A stretch of 64,000 nt of DNA from Cryptomeria japonica. Taxonomy: Eukaryota; Streptophyta; Pinopsida; Cupressales; Cupressaceae. The notes under the pieces are model-generated. The model did not search any database. It had not been told where the DNA came from and was given only the letters and a program-made list of their open reading frames with translations. The stretch is taken from NCBI RefSeq assembly GCF_030272615.1, contig NC_081410.1, positions 192,963,619-193,027,618 on the forward strand, written 5' to 3'. The position numbers and the translations under genes are program-made. Positions 22,644 through 33,800 of this stretch are shown here, one piece after another; within the stretch, counting starts at the first letter, position 1, and the number at the start of each line of letters is the position of its first letter.

Positions 22644-23768
22644 TGTTGCAGATGTGTTTTGTTGTCATTGATGTCAAACAGAGTGGTCCGGACATGCTCT
22701 AGTCTGGACATTTGATGCATTGAGTTTAGTGTTGAGAAGTCATTGATGCATGGGTGGTTATGGTCTTTTGAACCGGAGTTTGTTTTGGTGCTTCTACATT
22801 TCTGGCAAGTTGTGTCGTATTGTTATCAGTATGTTCTTAATGATGAGGTCTATCGGAAGTATGTTTTTAATGGTCCGGATGTTAATTATTTTGGTTCGAA
22901 CTTCTTTTGAGCAGAGATATATTTGGTACAAGCTTTAGATCATATTATTGAAATTGGACATATAATGTATTTATGTATCGGTGATTTCGCAGGAGTATTC
23001 TTTTGATCCAATACCGTGTGTTGGATATTGTTTTTGGTCTGGCTTATGTTCCACGTTTCAAATTTTTGGTATGGCTGTATACCTTGATTGGAGATTTATG
23101 TACACATTACAATCCTTCTTTTGACTGACTTGGCAAGAATGTTTTTTGTTTCGGTTTGATATATATAGGTACATAGGATGTATTGTAGTGATATAAGAGA
23201 GAGAGAGATACATGGATAGTATAGATGCAAATATGAAAGCCAGTGTGTATGCGAGATATGTGCAGAGATTTGTGAAGTGAGAATGAGTTGTATATGTGAG
23301 ATGTATGAGATAGTGTTGCAGTAGATATAAGTGAGAATCTATCATAGCAGTCCAAAAGTTGCAGCGATCCGAAAAGATCCTTTGATCCAGATGCTTCAAG
23401 ATCAAAATTTTGAGCTTTACTAGTAACTATAATCTACATTCTAAGAGGCCTTTATGTCTACAATTCTTTTTCTGATTCTATAATATTGTATCTTGCTCTG
23501 AGTCCAGTTAGCTCCGTGATATTGATTCTTTTTGTATCTTGCTCCATGAGCAGTTAGCCTTGGATAGCAAGTCCGAAGTAGTTAGCTCTACTCTTTTTGT
23601 AATCGTCTTTTATATAGAGTGGATTGTTCTTGTGCAAGTGATTATTCTGCTAAGTTAATTCTTCATCATGTTGTTAAATTAGATTCACTTTGTCACATAT
23701 GCTGTTAAGTTCTGAAATTTAGTTTGTGTGGATTCACCCCCACCTCTCAGCATCCGGTGTGTTCAACA
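22644..23768 (+). repeat. 3' LTR of the copia-type element
   Basis: The LTR starts TGTTGCAGATGTG after a purine tract and ends TGTTCAACA, followed by TGCAA. The flank after the duplication (ATTGGTATGAGCGC and on) itself resembles a primer-binding site, so the insertion target may have been the LTR/PBS junction of an older element. Confidence 0.85.
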
Positions 23769-24406
23769 TGCAATTGGTATGAGCGCACCGTTCCTCACAG
23801 CCTGAGGGATAGAGAATAGTTGATGTAACTTAGCCGAATTCATCTTTAACTAATAATTAATAAAGTATAGTTTAGAGTATGCAGCAATTTGATGGGTAGA
23901 GAATGTTTAAAGAGCAAGCCCCAACTCTGTGTTGACACCAATACAAAGATAAGGTGATTTAATATGTAACAAAGGTGGTGGTTATACGTCAGTAAAAGGT
24001 AGCAAAGACAAAAATTAGAAGCAAATGTATGACAACGAAGAGACTCCAAGAATAATGCAATACAAAGCAGCGACCAAAACCTTGTGACTCTCAATCTGAA
24101 GTCAGTCGTGATTTTTGGGCAAAGGATTGTGATGACCATGATCTATGTTAATAATACATCAATCAAATAGCCAACGATTCATAAAAGAGAATCTATCCTA
24201 GGATCGAACTATCCTTGAAAGGAGCAATCATGGTTAAAGAGAAACAATTTAATTCACCAAAAAGCAATCTGATTTATTAGAGAAAAGACACAACTATTGG
24301 TTGTTAAAAAGTCACAATCATTTTTTATGTAAAGATACATGGAAGATATAAAAGGTAAATTCAGTTCATTTGTTGAAATGGGTAAGGAATGCAAGTAATC
24401 ATCTGT

Positions 24407-24504
24407 GCATTAACAATTAAAAGTCATATGCATCAAAGAGAAGAAATAGTGCAGATTCATTAACAATTAAAAGTCATATGCATCAAAGAGAAGAAATAGT
24501 GCAG
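24407..24504. repeat. Perfect 50-bp tandem duplication
   Basis: Bases 24407-24454 and 24457-24504 are identical over 48 bases (start CATTAACAATTAAAAGTC), with a two-base spacer. The perfect identity suggests a recent slip event. The surrounding 23800-24640 holds nothing else recognisable. Confidence 0.9.
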
Positions 24505-24643
24505 ACTTAAGAAGACTTGGATGAATACATTCACGAAGAATTTATAGAAGAATATTATTAATAAATGAAGGCTTTCTTGGGCAGGTATAAGAGGAATTTC
24601 ATATCAGATTGTAAACTAAGATGAGAGATGAGAGATGAAACAT

Positions 24644-25032
24644 GGGTTAGATCCACTTTCTAGCTCAAAATGGATTATGGGTATAAACATGTGGTTAGAC
24701 CCATTTTCAAGCTCAAAATAGATTTTGTGGGTAGAAAGATGGTTAGACCCACTTTCAGACTCAAAATGGATAAAAAGATGGGGTTAGGCCCACTTTTTGA
24801 CTTAAAATGGATAGAAAGATGGGTTTAGACACACTTTTTGACTCAAATTAGATATGAGCAGCAAGACAGGGTTAGGCCCACTTTCTGGCTCAAAATGGAT
24901 TATGGGTAGAAAGATGTGATTAGGCCTACTTTCTGGCTCAAAATGGATAGAAAGATGGGGTTATGCCCACTTTCTCACTCAAAATAGATATGAGCAACAA
25001 GATTGGGGCTAGGCCCACTTTCCAGCTCAAAA
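24644..25032 (+). repeat. Degenerate tandem repeat, about nine units
   Basis: The core GGTTAGGCCCACTTTCTGGC followed by TCAAAATGGAT recurs about every 40-50 bases at roughly 24646, 24692, 24738, 24782, 24823, 24869, 24917, 24959 and 25006. Spacers of the type TATGGGTAGAAAGATG vary in length. It is non-coding. Confidence 0.8.
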
Positions 25033-25039
25033 AAAGGAA

Positions 25040-25394
25040 TCTAATAATACGTGCAATTGCGTATCTGCTCTGTGTTTGCATATGTCCATGTGTATGCTTC
25101 ATGTTTTAAAGTGTATGTTTCATGTTTGGGTTCATACTTGATGTGTTTCCAATATGTTTATTCCATGTGTTTTTCCAAAGCCATTTCATATTAGCATTCA
25201 TTTTGAACACTATGTGATCATTCCTTGAAGACAAACAAGACTATAATGTCCACTTTTTGAAATAGAATTTAATAAAAATAAAATTAAAATATGAAAAAAA
25301 TAAAAAATTCAAATTTATATTAAAATATAAAGAATATAATTAAATATAATTAAAATTTAATTAAATTAATGAATGGTCAAAAGACATGAAATAA
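25040..25394. other. AT-rich stretch without features
   Basis: A TG-rich spacer is followed by a strongly A/T-rich segment (about 25255-25375) of AAATAAAAT-type sequence. No genes or structured repeats are visible. Confidence 0.5.
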
Positions 25395-25788
25395 AAAGAA
25401 GTGACTCCCTTGAACATGAGATATGAAAGGGAAAAAAGAACCTCATTTGAGAGGGGAGATAGAGAAATGAAGAAGGGAGCATGTAAATCAAGGAAAGATT
25501 AATAGAAGACAAAATGGAATGGAGAGTAGATAAGTGGCTCTTTCAAATGGCAGAAATAATGAAGGTTTGCACTGTTTCAAAAGGCTAATTGTGAAAGGTT
25601 GTGTCTCTTGCCAAAGGGCATACATGAGAGGTGTGACCTCTCCTTCACATTGGGCGATATAAAGTGAAGAAGGTTCAATTGAGGAGATTTAGATATACAT
25701 GTAGACATTACACACATAAGAATCAGAAATTCTAATTTATCTAATCTACATAAAGGAGAATGAAAAGAATTTCTCGTACAATAATATG
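25395..25788. repeat. Dispersed repeat, copy 2 (uninterrupted)
   Basis: This is the counterpart of 8846-10013 without the solo LTR, so it serves as the empty-site reference. The match starts near GTGACTCCCTTGAACATGAG and ends near AATAATATG. The two copies could be LTRs of an older element that also contained the copia-type insertion. Confidence 0.8.
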
Positions 25789-26329
25789 TCCTCTTTATGC
25801 TCTTGTACTCTTCATCAATTTAAGTTCCACTTTTGCCACTACTATATTTTTCTCGTGTTCTTATTCGTCTTATTTTGTCATAAAGTTCCCTTTCCCTTGG
25901 ATTTATCCAATCCAAATATCTTAAATAATCATAAAAAACAAATACAGATAAAATTTGAACAGACAGCCCTAAATACTTTGCAAAGATTTTGATGGCCACA
26001 AATGTCTACCTTTTCGGATCCCATCAATCTAATCCAAAATTCTCCTTGCAAGTCTGCTCCCCATATCTTTACTCCTTCGCACATTCATTTGAAATTCAAA
26101 ATAGTCAGCAAATGACAGATCTTGACATGTGATTGGCCTTATGTTCATATATTTGGTATGACATCTGGCCACTCCCTAGCAGGTTCTTCTGATCATTGTT
26201 CTTCCTTTAGAGATTCTATGTGCCATCTTTCTAGCAATTTGGCTTTGAATAGTGAAAAGAATGTCAATGGATCCATAGCTTCTTATTTTCATGGATGTGC
26301 ATCAACAAACCCTCACAAGCTGACAGGAA

Positions 26330-26723
26330 GGTGGCTCCGATACCACTAAAATTTCCCAATTGATATGAACAGTTTCAGATAATGATTATAGCAAACATTC
26401 AGATGTCAAATAGCATATAATGATTTCTTTTCCACACAACAAAATGAATGTGAAGTTCTCGGTATGATTGAATAAACAGATCAGTCACACTTCCAGAAAA
26501 TACAAGAAATCTTCAGATCAGTCTATTCACACATAACTCAATCTTGAATATCATACTTGGATGGATGCCCGTAGGCTGACTTAATAAAAGTATTTATTTA
26601 TTTATTAATAAAAACTCTTACTAGGTAGCCCAGAACGATATATTCAAATATTTAATAATTTCAATTATTAAAATTTGAATTATTAAGTGTTAGGGCCGAC
26701 TACCACAAATTGGGGACATTACA
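26330..26723 (-). repeat. LTR plus primer-binding site of a decayed gypsy element
   Basis: Read on the minus strand, the sequence starts TGTAATGTCCCC at 26723, runs about 374 bases to a degenerate end near 26350 (GGGAAATTTTA), and is followed by GTGGTATCGGAGCC (about 26335-26348), a tRNA-Met-type primer-binding site. The internal region towards lower coordinates is not recognisable. TGTAATGTCCCC-type ends are shared with the solo LTR at 47756-49900. Confidence 0.6.
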
Positions 26724-27600
26724 CCGGGCATCTGTTAAAGTATGAATCCAGTGCAAGTCCTTTCTTTTTGAACCTAAACGACTTGATCCCCCCATCCTAT
26801 TTATTAAAAAATATACTCCCCAAGATGGAAATTACCTGGCCAGTTTAGTTATCTATTTATATAGACACACATACCTAAAGGAAGTAACATTCCAAATGAC
26901 TGGTATACAACATGCACGTTTCCTGAAATGTAATAGAAATAGGAATAATTATAGATCTCCATGAGGATGAAAGCAGAGAGTTTTACAACGATGAAGCTGA
27001 CAAAATGTTGACTTTATAATATTAAATTGATGGGAATAAGAAGTAAAAACTCAAGAAATCGTTACTATACATTGGCTTAAATCAGAGAGAATATCCATAC
27101 TTGTGACGAATATCTCACCAATCACCACATTTGACTATAAATAGATTGTCTGAAAACTGAAAGTAGTGCAACATAATCAAACCACTCACAACCTTCTGCT
27201 ACCTTCGGATAAATAAAAACTGTGTTACGGCCAAAAACAGCAGTTTAGGCAAAAATGTTGCCATTCACATGCAGTCCAAATAGCATAACCCTAATAATCT
27301 AAAATAAAATATAGAAAAAGAAATGACAACCAAATGGATGCTAGAAACACAAGTCTATATTTTAAAATGCAGTAACATTAAGATTACAATTTGAAATAAG
27401 CAGAAACCTTGCTATCTTTCTAGGTGTTCACAATTACTTTCACTTGTTCACTGGCGAGCTTTGCATAACTCAAAATTACATCACAGCTAAGAAGCCATTA
27501 GGACAATACAAATATTTTACAGAACATGTAAACCAATAAAATAACGAATGAAGAAAATACCCACTTGAGCATAATCTTTTCCCTACCACGTCAATCATAT
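26724..27600. other. Intergenic stretch without features
   Basis: AT-rich sequence lies downstream of the BSD gene polyadenylation site. No coding, repeat or RNA feature can be supported. Confidence 0.5.
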
Positions 27601-27630
27601 GCTCCTTACACTAACAAATACAGCAGATAT

Positions 27631-27636
27631 TTTATT
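27631..27636 (-). terminator. Polyadenylation signal AATAAA of the BSD gene
   Basis: AATAAA on the minus strand lies about 97 bases beyond the stop codon at 27733-27735, a normal 3' UTR distance. Confidence 0.65.
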
Positions 27637-27732
27637 TTGGCTACTATGAACAATTTGTTTGGATAAATCAATCTGATCCAAGTTTGTAGAGAAAAATGCC
27701 TGTGCAACACTTTCCTTTTGAACGATGGTGAC

Positions 27733-27864
27733 TTAATGCTCTGCAGGCATTTCAACAAGCTCACCATCAGATGAACCATCACTTCCTGTTGGTTTTGTTA
27801 AGATCGTCTCTGACTCATTTGGTTTAATACTTTTCATCCCATCTTCATCATCGCTGTCTAAGGA
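27733..27864 (-). CDS. BSD gene exon 6 (C-terminal acidic tail)
   Basis: It follows a TTGCAG acceptor and encodes 43 residues, Ser-Leu-Asp-Ser-Asp-Asp-Glu-Asp to Pro-Ala-Glu-His, then TAA. Rich in Ser, Asp and Glu, it is likely disordered. Confidence 0.9.
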   Translation of the reverse strand, partial: SLDSDDEDGMKSIKPNESETILTKPTGSDGSSDGELVEMPAEH

Positions 27865-30800
27865 CTGCAATTGTAGTGAAGTATTAAAGATTAGACAATT
27901 AAGTGCAGAACCATCTCAACTTTACGGAATATAATGCAATCAAAAACAACACATCACAAACAACCAATAAAAGTAATCAATAGCACTTACAGTGCTATTC
28001 ACAATTTTATCAAAATCATCACCATAAATGTCATCCCCTCCATCTGTACACAGCAAACAATAACAAAATCAATTTTAAATGTTTGAACTGAAGCACATTA
28101 AGGATTGCAAATTTAATTCAAAGCTTTCAAGACACCATATTTCCTTTTACCCATTTGGTTTCTATCATTCATGATTTTGAGTCATCGTATTCCAAAAGTA
28201 ATTATTGATTAGAATAAAGAAGAGATAATAGAATTGTTCCCAATTAGCCTTCTGAATCTATTATAATCAATATTTTCTTCTAAAGAATTGCCAATAATAA
28301 CTGATCTATACAGAACTTTGAATGTCCTAAAAAATTAGCACGCCTTTCTCAATTAATTACTGCAAGTTCTTCAAAAGTTCAAACTTCAAAGCCTTCAATA
28401 TTACTGCAGGTTATTCAAAGTTTTTATGTTTACTGTGGATTATTCAAAGACTTAAATGCTGGGTGGGATAAAAAGCTATGATCAAGCGTCATCCTTCATG
28501 GGTTTAATGGAGATATCTAATAAATAAATCTATTTTTTTCAAAAAAAAAAACTACCGTTGTTCTATAAGCAGCTTTAAAAGGGGTATGTGTATGTTCACA
28601 GCTGCATGTGGTGAATTAAAATCGTGTAAGTGAAAAAAATGAGTTCTACTTTGTATTACAATATTTGTGAAGAAGACAACATTTACTATGTATCTTTTAT
28701 TGATCATTCCTCAAGGAACTCTTGGATTTACTTGATAAAAACCAAGGATGAGGTGAAGCTTCAAAAGTTTAAGGTTCTTGTAGAATATCAGACAGAAAAT
28801 AAGATTAAGGTATTAAAGTCTAACAGTGGAGGAGAGTAAACACTTTTGACGAGGAAGAGGGGATCAAGAAAGCACACTTACAATGCCCTACAATCAACAA
28901 AATGGGGTTGCAAAGAGAAACAACAGGGCCAAATCTATAATCCATGATTTAGATCTACATATGGGTCTCTCGCTGAAGCATGTCTTTTAACTATCTATAT
29001 TCTTAACAAGTGTCCTCACAGAGTATTGAAGAACAAGACACCAGAGAAGCTATTCACAGGTTAGAAGCCTCAAGTAGCACATCTTTGTGTTTTCAGTTGT
29101 TCTACTTACATTCATATCCCTAATGAAGAAAGGACCAAGTTGGAACCTTCTAATTTGAAGGGTACCTTTGTGTGTTATAGTAAGACCTCAAAAACTTACA
29201 GAATCTGCATTTCATCTCAACAAAAGGTAGATATGAGCTGAATGTTAAGTTTGATGACCTCCAACAGTGACCAAGGAGATAGAAGTACTTACTAACTCAA
29301 AAGCTTATCTGCAGAAATCAGATTCAGATCAGCAAGCTTCTGGAGGTGCATGTTGAACTCAACAAGAAAGCCTAAGTGGTTCACCCACACGCAACAAAAG
29401 ACACAAAAGCAAGTTGAACTCCTATGACTTACAATTCAAGTCATCCTCACAAAAAAAATTCCTAATTATATTGGCCTAACGTCTTCCATCATTACTATCG
29501 GGCCTTCTAGTTTTAAGGAAGCAGCAGGTCAACAGGTCTGGCAAGATGCCATGATGGAGGAGTACAATTCCATTATGAAAAATGATGGGTGGAAGATAGT
29601 ACCTTGACTAGAAGGGAAAGCAATGATTAACTCCAAGTGTTTAATATGCAAGATCAAACATGCAACAGATGGCAGCATAGGAAAATTCAAATCAATTTGT
29701 GTCTAGAGAGTTTTGCAAGAATGAGAGAGATGACTATAAGGATACTTTTGCTCCAATTACTAGGTAAGCCTCTATCAAATTTATGTCTTTCACAACAGTC
29801 TTTGATTGGTATTTATATCAATGCATATGAAAACAGTATTTCATAATGATTTGATCGTACATAAATCTGCCGAGAGTCATGGTACTCCAATATCAATGAA
29901 TCTTTTCCAGGTTTAAGTTTCACTAAGACAAATACAGATTCCAATCTTTCCTATTTAATTGGTCATTCTAAGCTACTTGTTTTGCTCCTGTATCTAGACG
30001 ATTTAATACTTACAAGAAGTTCAAAAGAACTCATAGAATTGTGCAGGATAGAGTTGGCAAAAGAATTTGAAATGAAAGACATTGGCTTGACGCACTACTT
30101 CATGGGGCTAGAAGTATGACAAAATCTAGGTGAAATTTTCCTTGGACAAGGAAATTATGCAGTCAAGATTCTAAAGAGATTTCAAGTGACGGGACTGCAA
30201 GTCCATGGCTACACCTTTGGTAGCAAATCTTAAGTCATTTGTTGATTCTAATTCTGATTCTGATTTGATAGATCCATCTTTGTATAGACAATTGATAGGC
30301 TCCCTCATGTACTTGGTAAATGCCATGCTTGACATTTGTTTTGCAGTCAACAACTTGAAGGTTCATTAGGTTATTACAAAACACATCCTCTAGTGCTTGA
30401 AGGGCACAATGTCTTTCAGACTCAGATATGTTGGTGATGAAGACTTAGTCCTATATGGTTTTTAAGTTCCGATTGGACAGGTAGTGCTAGTCGTAGGAAG
30501 AGCACTTTGCTTCATTTTAGGTAAGGCATGGTTTCCTGGTACAGCAGAAAACAGAATTTTGTAGCACTCAGTTCAACAGAAGCAGAATATATGGCAGCCA
30601 ATTCTACTAGTTGTGAAGCTATTTGGCTCCACAAGTTACTAGCAGAGCTGACAAATCAAACTTCCAAAACTACCATGATTTACTACAACAATCAAAGGTG
30701 TGTCAAACTCTCTTAGAATCTAGCATTTCATGATTGATCAGAGCATATTGAGATCAAGTAAGACTTCATCAAAGACAAGGTTCAAAAGGGAGCTGTGGTT

Positions 30801-33800
30801 CTGAAGCACATTTCAACAAATCAGCAAGTTGCTAATATCTTGACTAAGCTTCTTTCAAAAGAAAATTCAAGATATCTAAACAACAGCTTGGCATAATAAA
30901 GAATACTTTCATCAATAAGAGGTAGTGTTAGAATATGTATCTCAAATAGTTTTCTGCAGCAGTACTAGTTGGGCTATAGCAACTGTTAAATACAATTGGA
31001 ATTCAAACCTGAATACCAGCTTTAGATAGCTGATATATAAGACTGGAGTTCAAGTCCTGAGCGTCAGCTTTAGATAGTTATATTAATATAAGGTTATCTC
31101 TCAAGCGCCGAGTTTAAAGTCATATCTTCAGTTTAGTGTTCTCTTGTTTGAGTTTAACTGAGTTAGGGCACAGATTCCAGGAAACAATTAACTCTCTCTT
31201 GAAGCGTACTATCTTGTCTCTTCATGCAGATGATGCAGATATTTACTTTGATGTTGAGTTTGACTTTTGATAACTCTTATGTACACCCTTGTCACATGCA
31301 TAAATTGAAAGGGCAGAGATACAGTTTTGTATGAGAAGTTTTATTTATTTTCTACACCAGACTTATGTTCAGAATTAATGAAAACAGTTATAACATTTTG
31401 ATAGACATTCATTGAGATTTATTTACTGTTTTCTATAGTATGTGTTAAATAGATTCTTGCATCTAAGATAAAGTTTTCTTTAATAGATTCTTGCATCTGA
31501 GATAAAGTGCAGAATATATTTACCATGATTTAGAGAAGTTAACAGGATTGACAAAAACCAGTACCATTTGTTAAGGTTATCTGATCAAGCTCTGTTTGTT
31601 ACTTCCATATATTAATTCTAAATTCAATATACACATATATTTCCCAAGAAATAACAAGACTTACAAAAGAGAAGAACATTATTATTATTTGAAATAACCA
31701 TAAAAAGGTATAAGTAAAAAGGCAGTCACCAAAAGAATTATGTTCTATCATCAAAGATGATTCCGTACCTCCATCATCATCACTACTACCAATGTCTCCC
31801 AGAAGGAATGCATCTATATCATGCTCTGAAGGAGCACTTTTTGCCTTTGTTGAACTACTTGCTGTTATCATTTCGACTTCAGATGATATAGTCCTTGAGT
31901 TATCTTGCAACCTGATATTTCTTTCCTGTTCTTCTGTAGCAGCCTTGAGTTGTTGCATGAAACGCATCTCATATCTGCTCAATATGAAACAATTAACTTT
32001 AACACCATAAAATTGTCAGATGAAAATAGATAAATACATAATGGTATTTTCAGTCAATATAACAATGAGCAAGTCAAAAAGCATGGTCCCAAACACCACT
32101 TAAAAAGTGACAATCAAAATTGGCATACAAAGATTTCCTTCTACAAGTTAATCTCCACATGTGTCTATGTATCCATCCAGTGATGATTTCATTAGTGCCT
32201 TTCTCTAGATAAACTATACCAGTAAGACATTCATTCATTGAAATTAGGTTCATAGTTATCACAAGGTTTTGTTTACAAAACCCCAACTGAGAATTAGAAA
32301 ATTGAACCATTGTGCTGCAGAATGTGTTATCCCTAGCTTCTCTTATCCCAATTCCCACAAAGTGTCTACAGCCTCTTGGCTTTCCTCTATCCCTGTGGTA
32401 AATTTATGAAAGAGATATACTCCTTGGTCATGACACCTAAGCTAAAAGACAATCCCACAAGGGAATATAAATTTATCAATTAAAAAAACCATCACAATCA
32501 AAGATAGTTTAATAGAGCATTTTCAGTCTAATACACATCATAGTAGCAAATCATGGGATTGCAAGATCACAGAAGATATTGGGTCTCACGTCTGAGTCTA
32601 TTTTTCCTTAAAAAATTGGACCAGTCACTGAAAATGTAATTGAGTGTTTTAACCCATTTTCCTCCAGATTTCCCCAGCATTTGGCCTGATATTTCACAAT
32701 TTTATCCCATTTGGCCACCATTGTTCAATTATATTTAAGTTTTTTTATTTTTTGAGCCAGAAAAGTTGTCAATTTTTTTACATTTTGAATGCAAACTGAT
32801 TGATTTTCTTCAGTAACAAAACATGTTTAGGGCTATATTTATTATTTTTGTATTTATTTCCAAAAACAGTATATTGTTTTGTTTTATTTTCTCTTAAAGA
32901 GTTATTTTTTAATAATATTAATAATACATAAAATGTAAAAACAAAACTATGCTGTTTTTAGGGTTTTAATAACTCTAGGCAAATAGGCTTTGGTCCCATA
33001 GAGGGGGGGCTTCCTAAAAAATCTCAGCAGGTGTTGCTCAGAATTTTTAGGAGATTTTTTAAGTAGGGGATCTCATGGATTTTGTAATAACAGGCAAGCT
33101 TAAAATTTTAGTTTGTGATCTCATGATTATTTTTTAGCAATAACAAATGCTAAATCTACAATTGTACAGCTAAACCTAATAACGTTTATAGGCTGGAATT
33201 TTAAAAATTATAGATGAATAACATCCAGCAGCAAATTTTTCAGAAGCAGGTGAAGGAAACTTTCAGCCCCACCCCAAAGGCATCCCCTTAAATCTAAAAT
33301 CTAAAAAGTAGGGGCTCCTACTTTCTTGCACAAGAATCCTGTAGCATAATTTTGTTTTCTAATGGAACCCCCTTCTCCACAAAAATAGTTCCTATAGCAG
33401 CTCCATGGGACCCCTTCTCTAGAATGGCTTTAAATATTAAAAACATCAGCTGATTCTCTTTTTTTCCTGTGTTCTTTTGGATTCTCAATATTATCTCAAG
33501 AAATTGAAAATATTTTGATCCTTCAGTGTGCCAAGATATTCCTGAGAAAGATATATGCTTCTAAGATATATATTACATTACATTTTTTAGAAAATTCACA
33601 ACTTGGAAGCTATAAAAATAGAATTATATTTTTTGCTTAAAACAAATTATAGGGTAGGTAAACTATCCCATGCTAGCTTGGACATCTTTCTTCTGGTATG
33701 AATAAATAAAAATTAACCATGGCATTGTGACGATTCTCAAACTACCGGATCATATGACATTACCATCAAGTTGCTTAGAACATTGTCAAAAAAGTAATTT

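Larger units (their letters stand above)
10101..23768 (+). mobile_element. Copia-type LTR retrotransposon with nested gypsy
   Basis: A 5' LTR (10101-11350) and a 3' LTR (22644-23768) share sequence along their lengths, start TGTTG and end CAACA (CAAAA in the 5' copy). The element is flanked by TGCAA at 10096-10100 and 23769-23773. A primer-binding site complementary to initiator tRNA-Met follows the 5' LTR, and a purine tract (AAAAGGGAAGA) precedes the 3' LTR. The internal region holds a zinc-finger gag remnant, an unrecognised ORF remnant and a nested gypsy element. No copia protease, integrase or reverse transcriptase remains, so the element was either non-autonomous or lost them. Family placement rests on the LTR, PBS and gag pattern. 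Confidence 0.8.

Noticed and set aside
23769-23805. Second primer-binding site implying a tandem copia array
   Set aside because: The TGCAA target duplication falls exactly before it, so it belongs to the pre-insertion target rather than to the copia-type element.
24407-24504. CRISPR-like direct repeats
   Set aside because: Only two copies with a two-base spacer in plant nuclear DNA; a simple tandem duplication.
26122-26349. 75-codon plus-strand frame
   Set aside because: It overlaps the minus-strand primer-binding site and internal start of a gypsy LTR remnant and has no motif.
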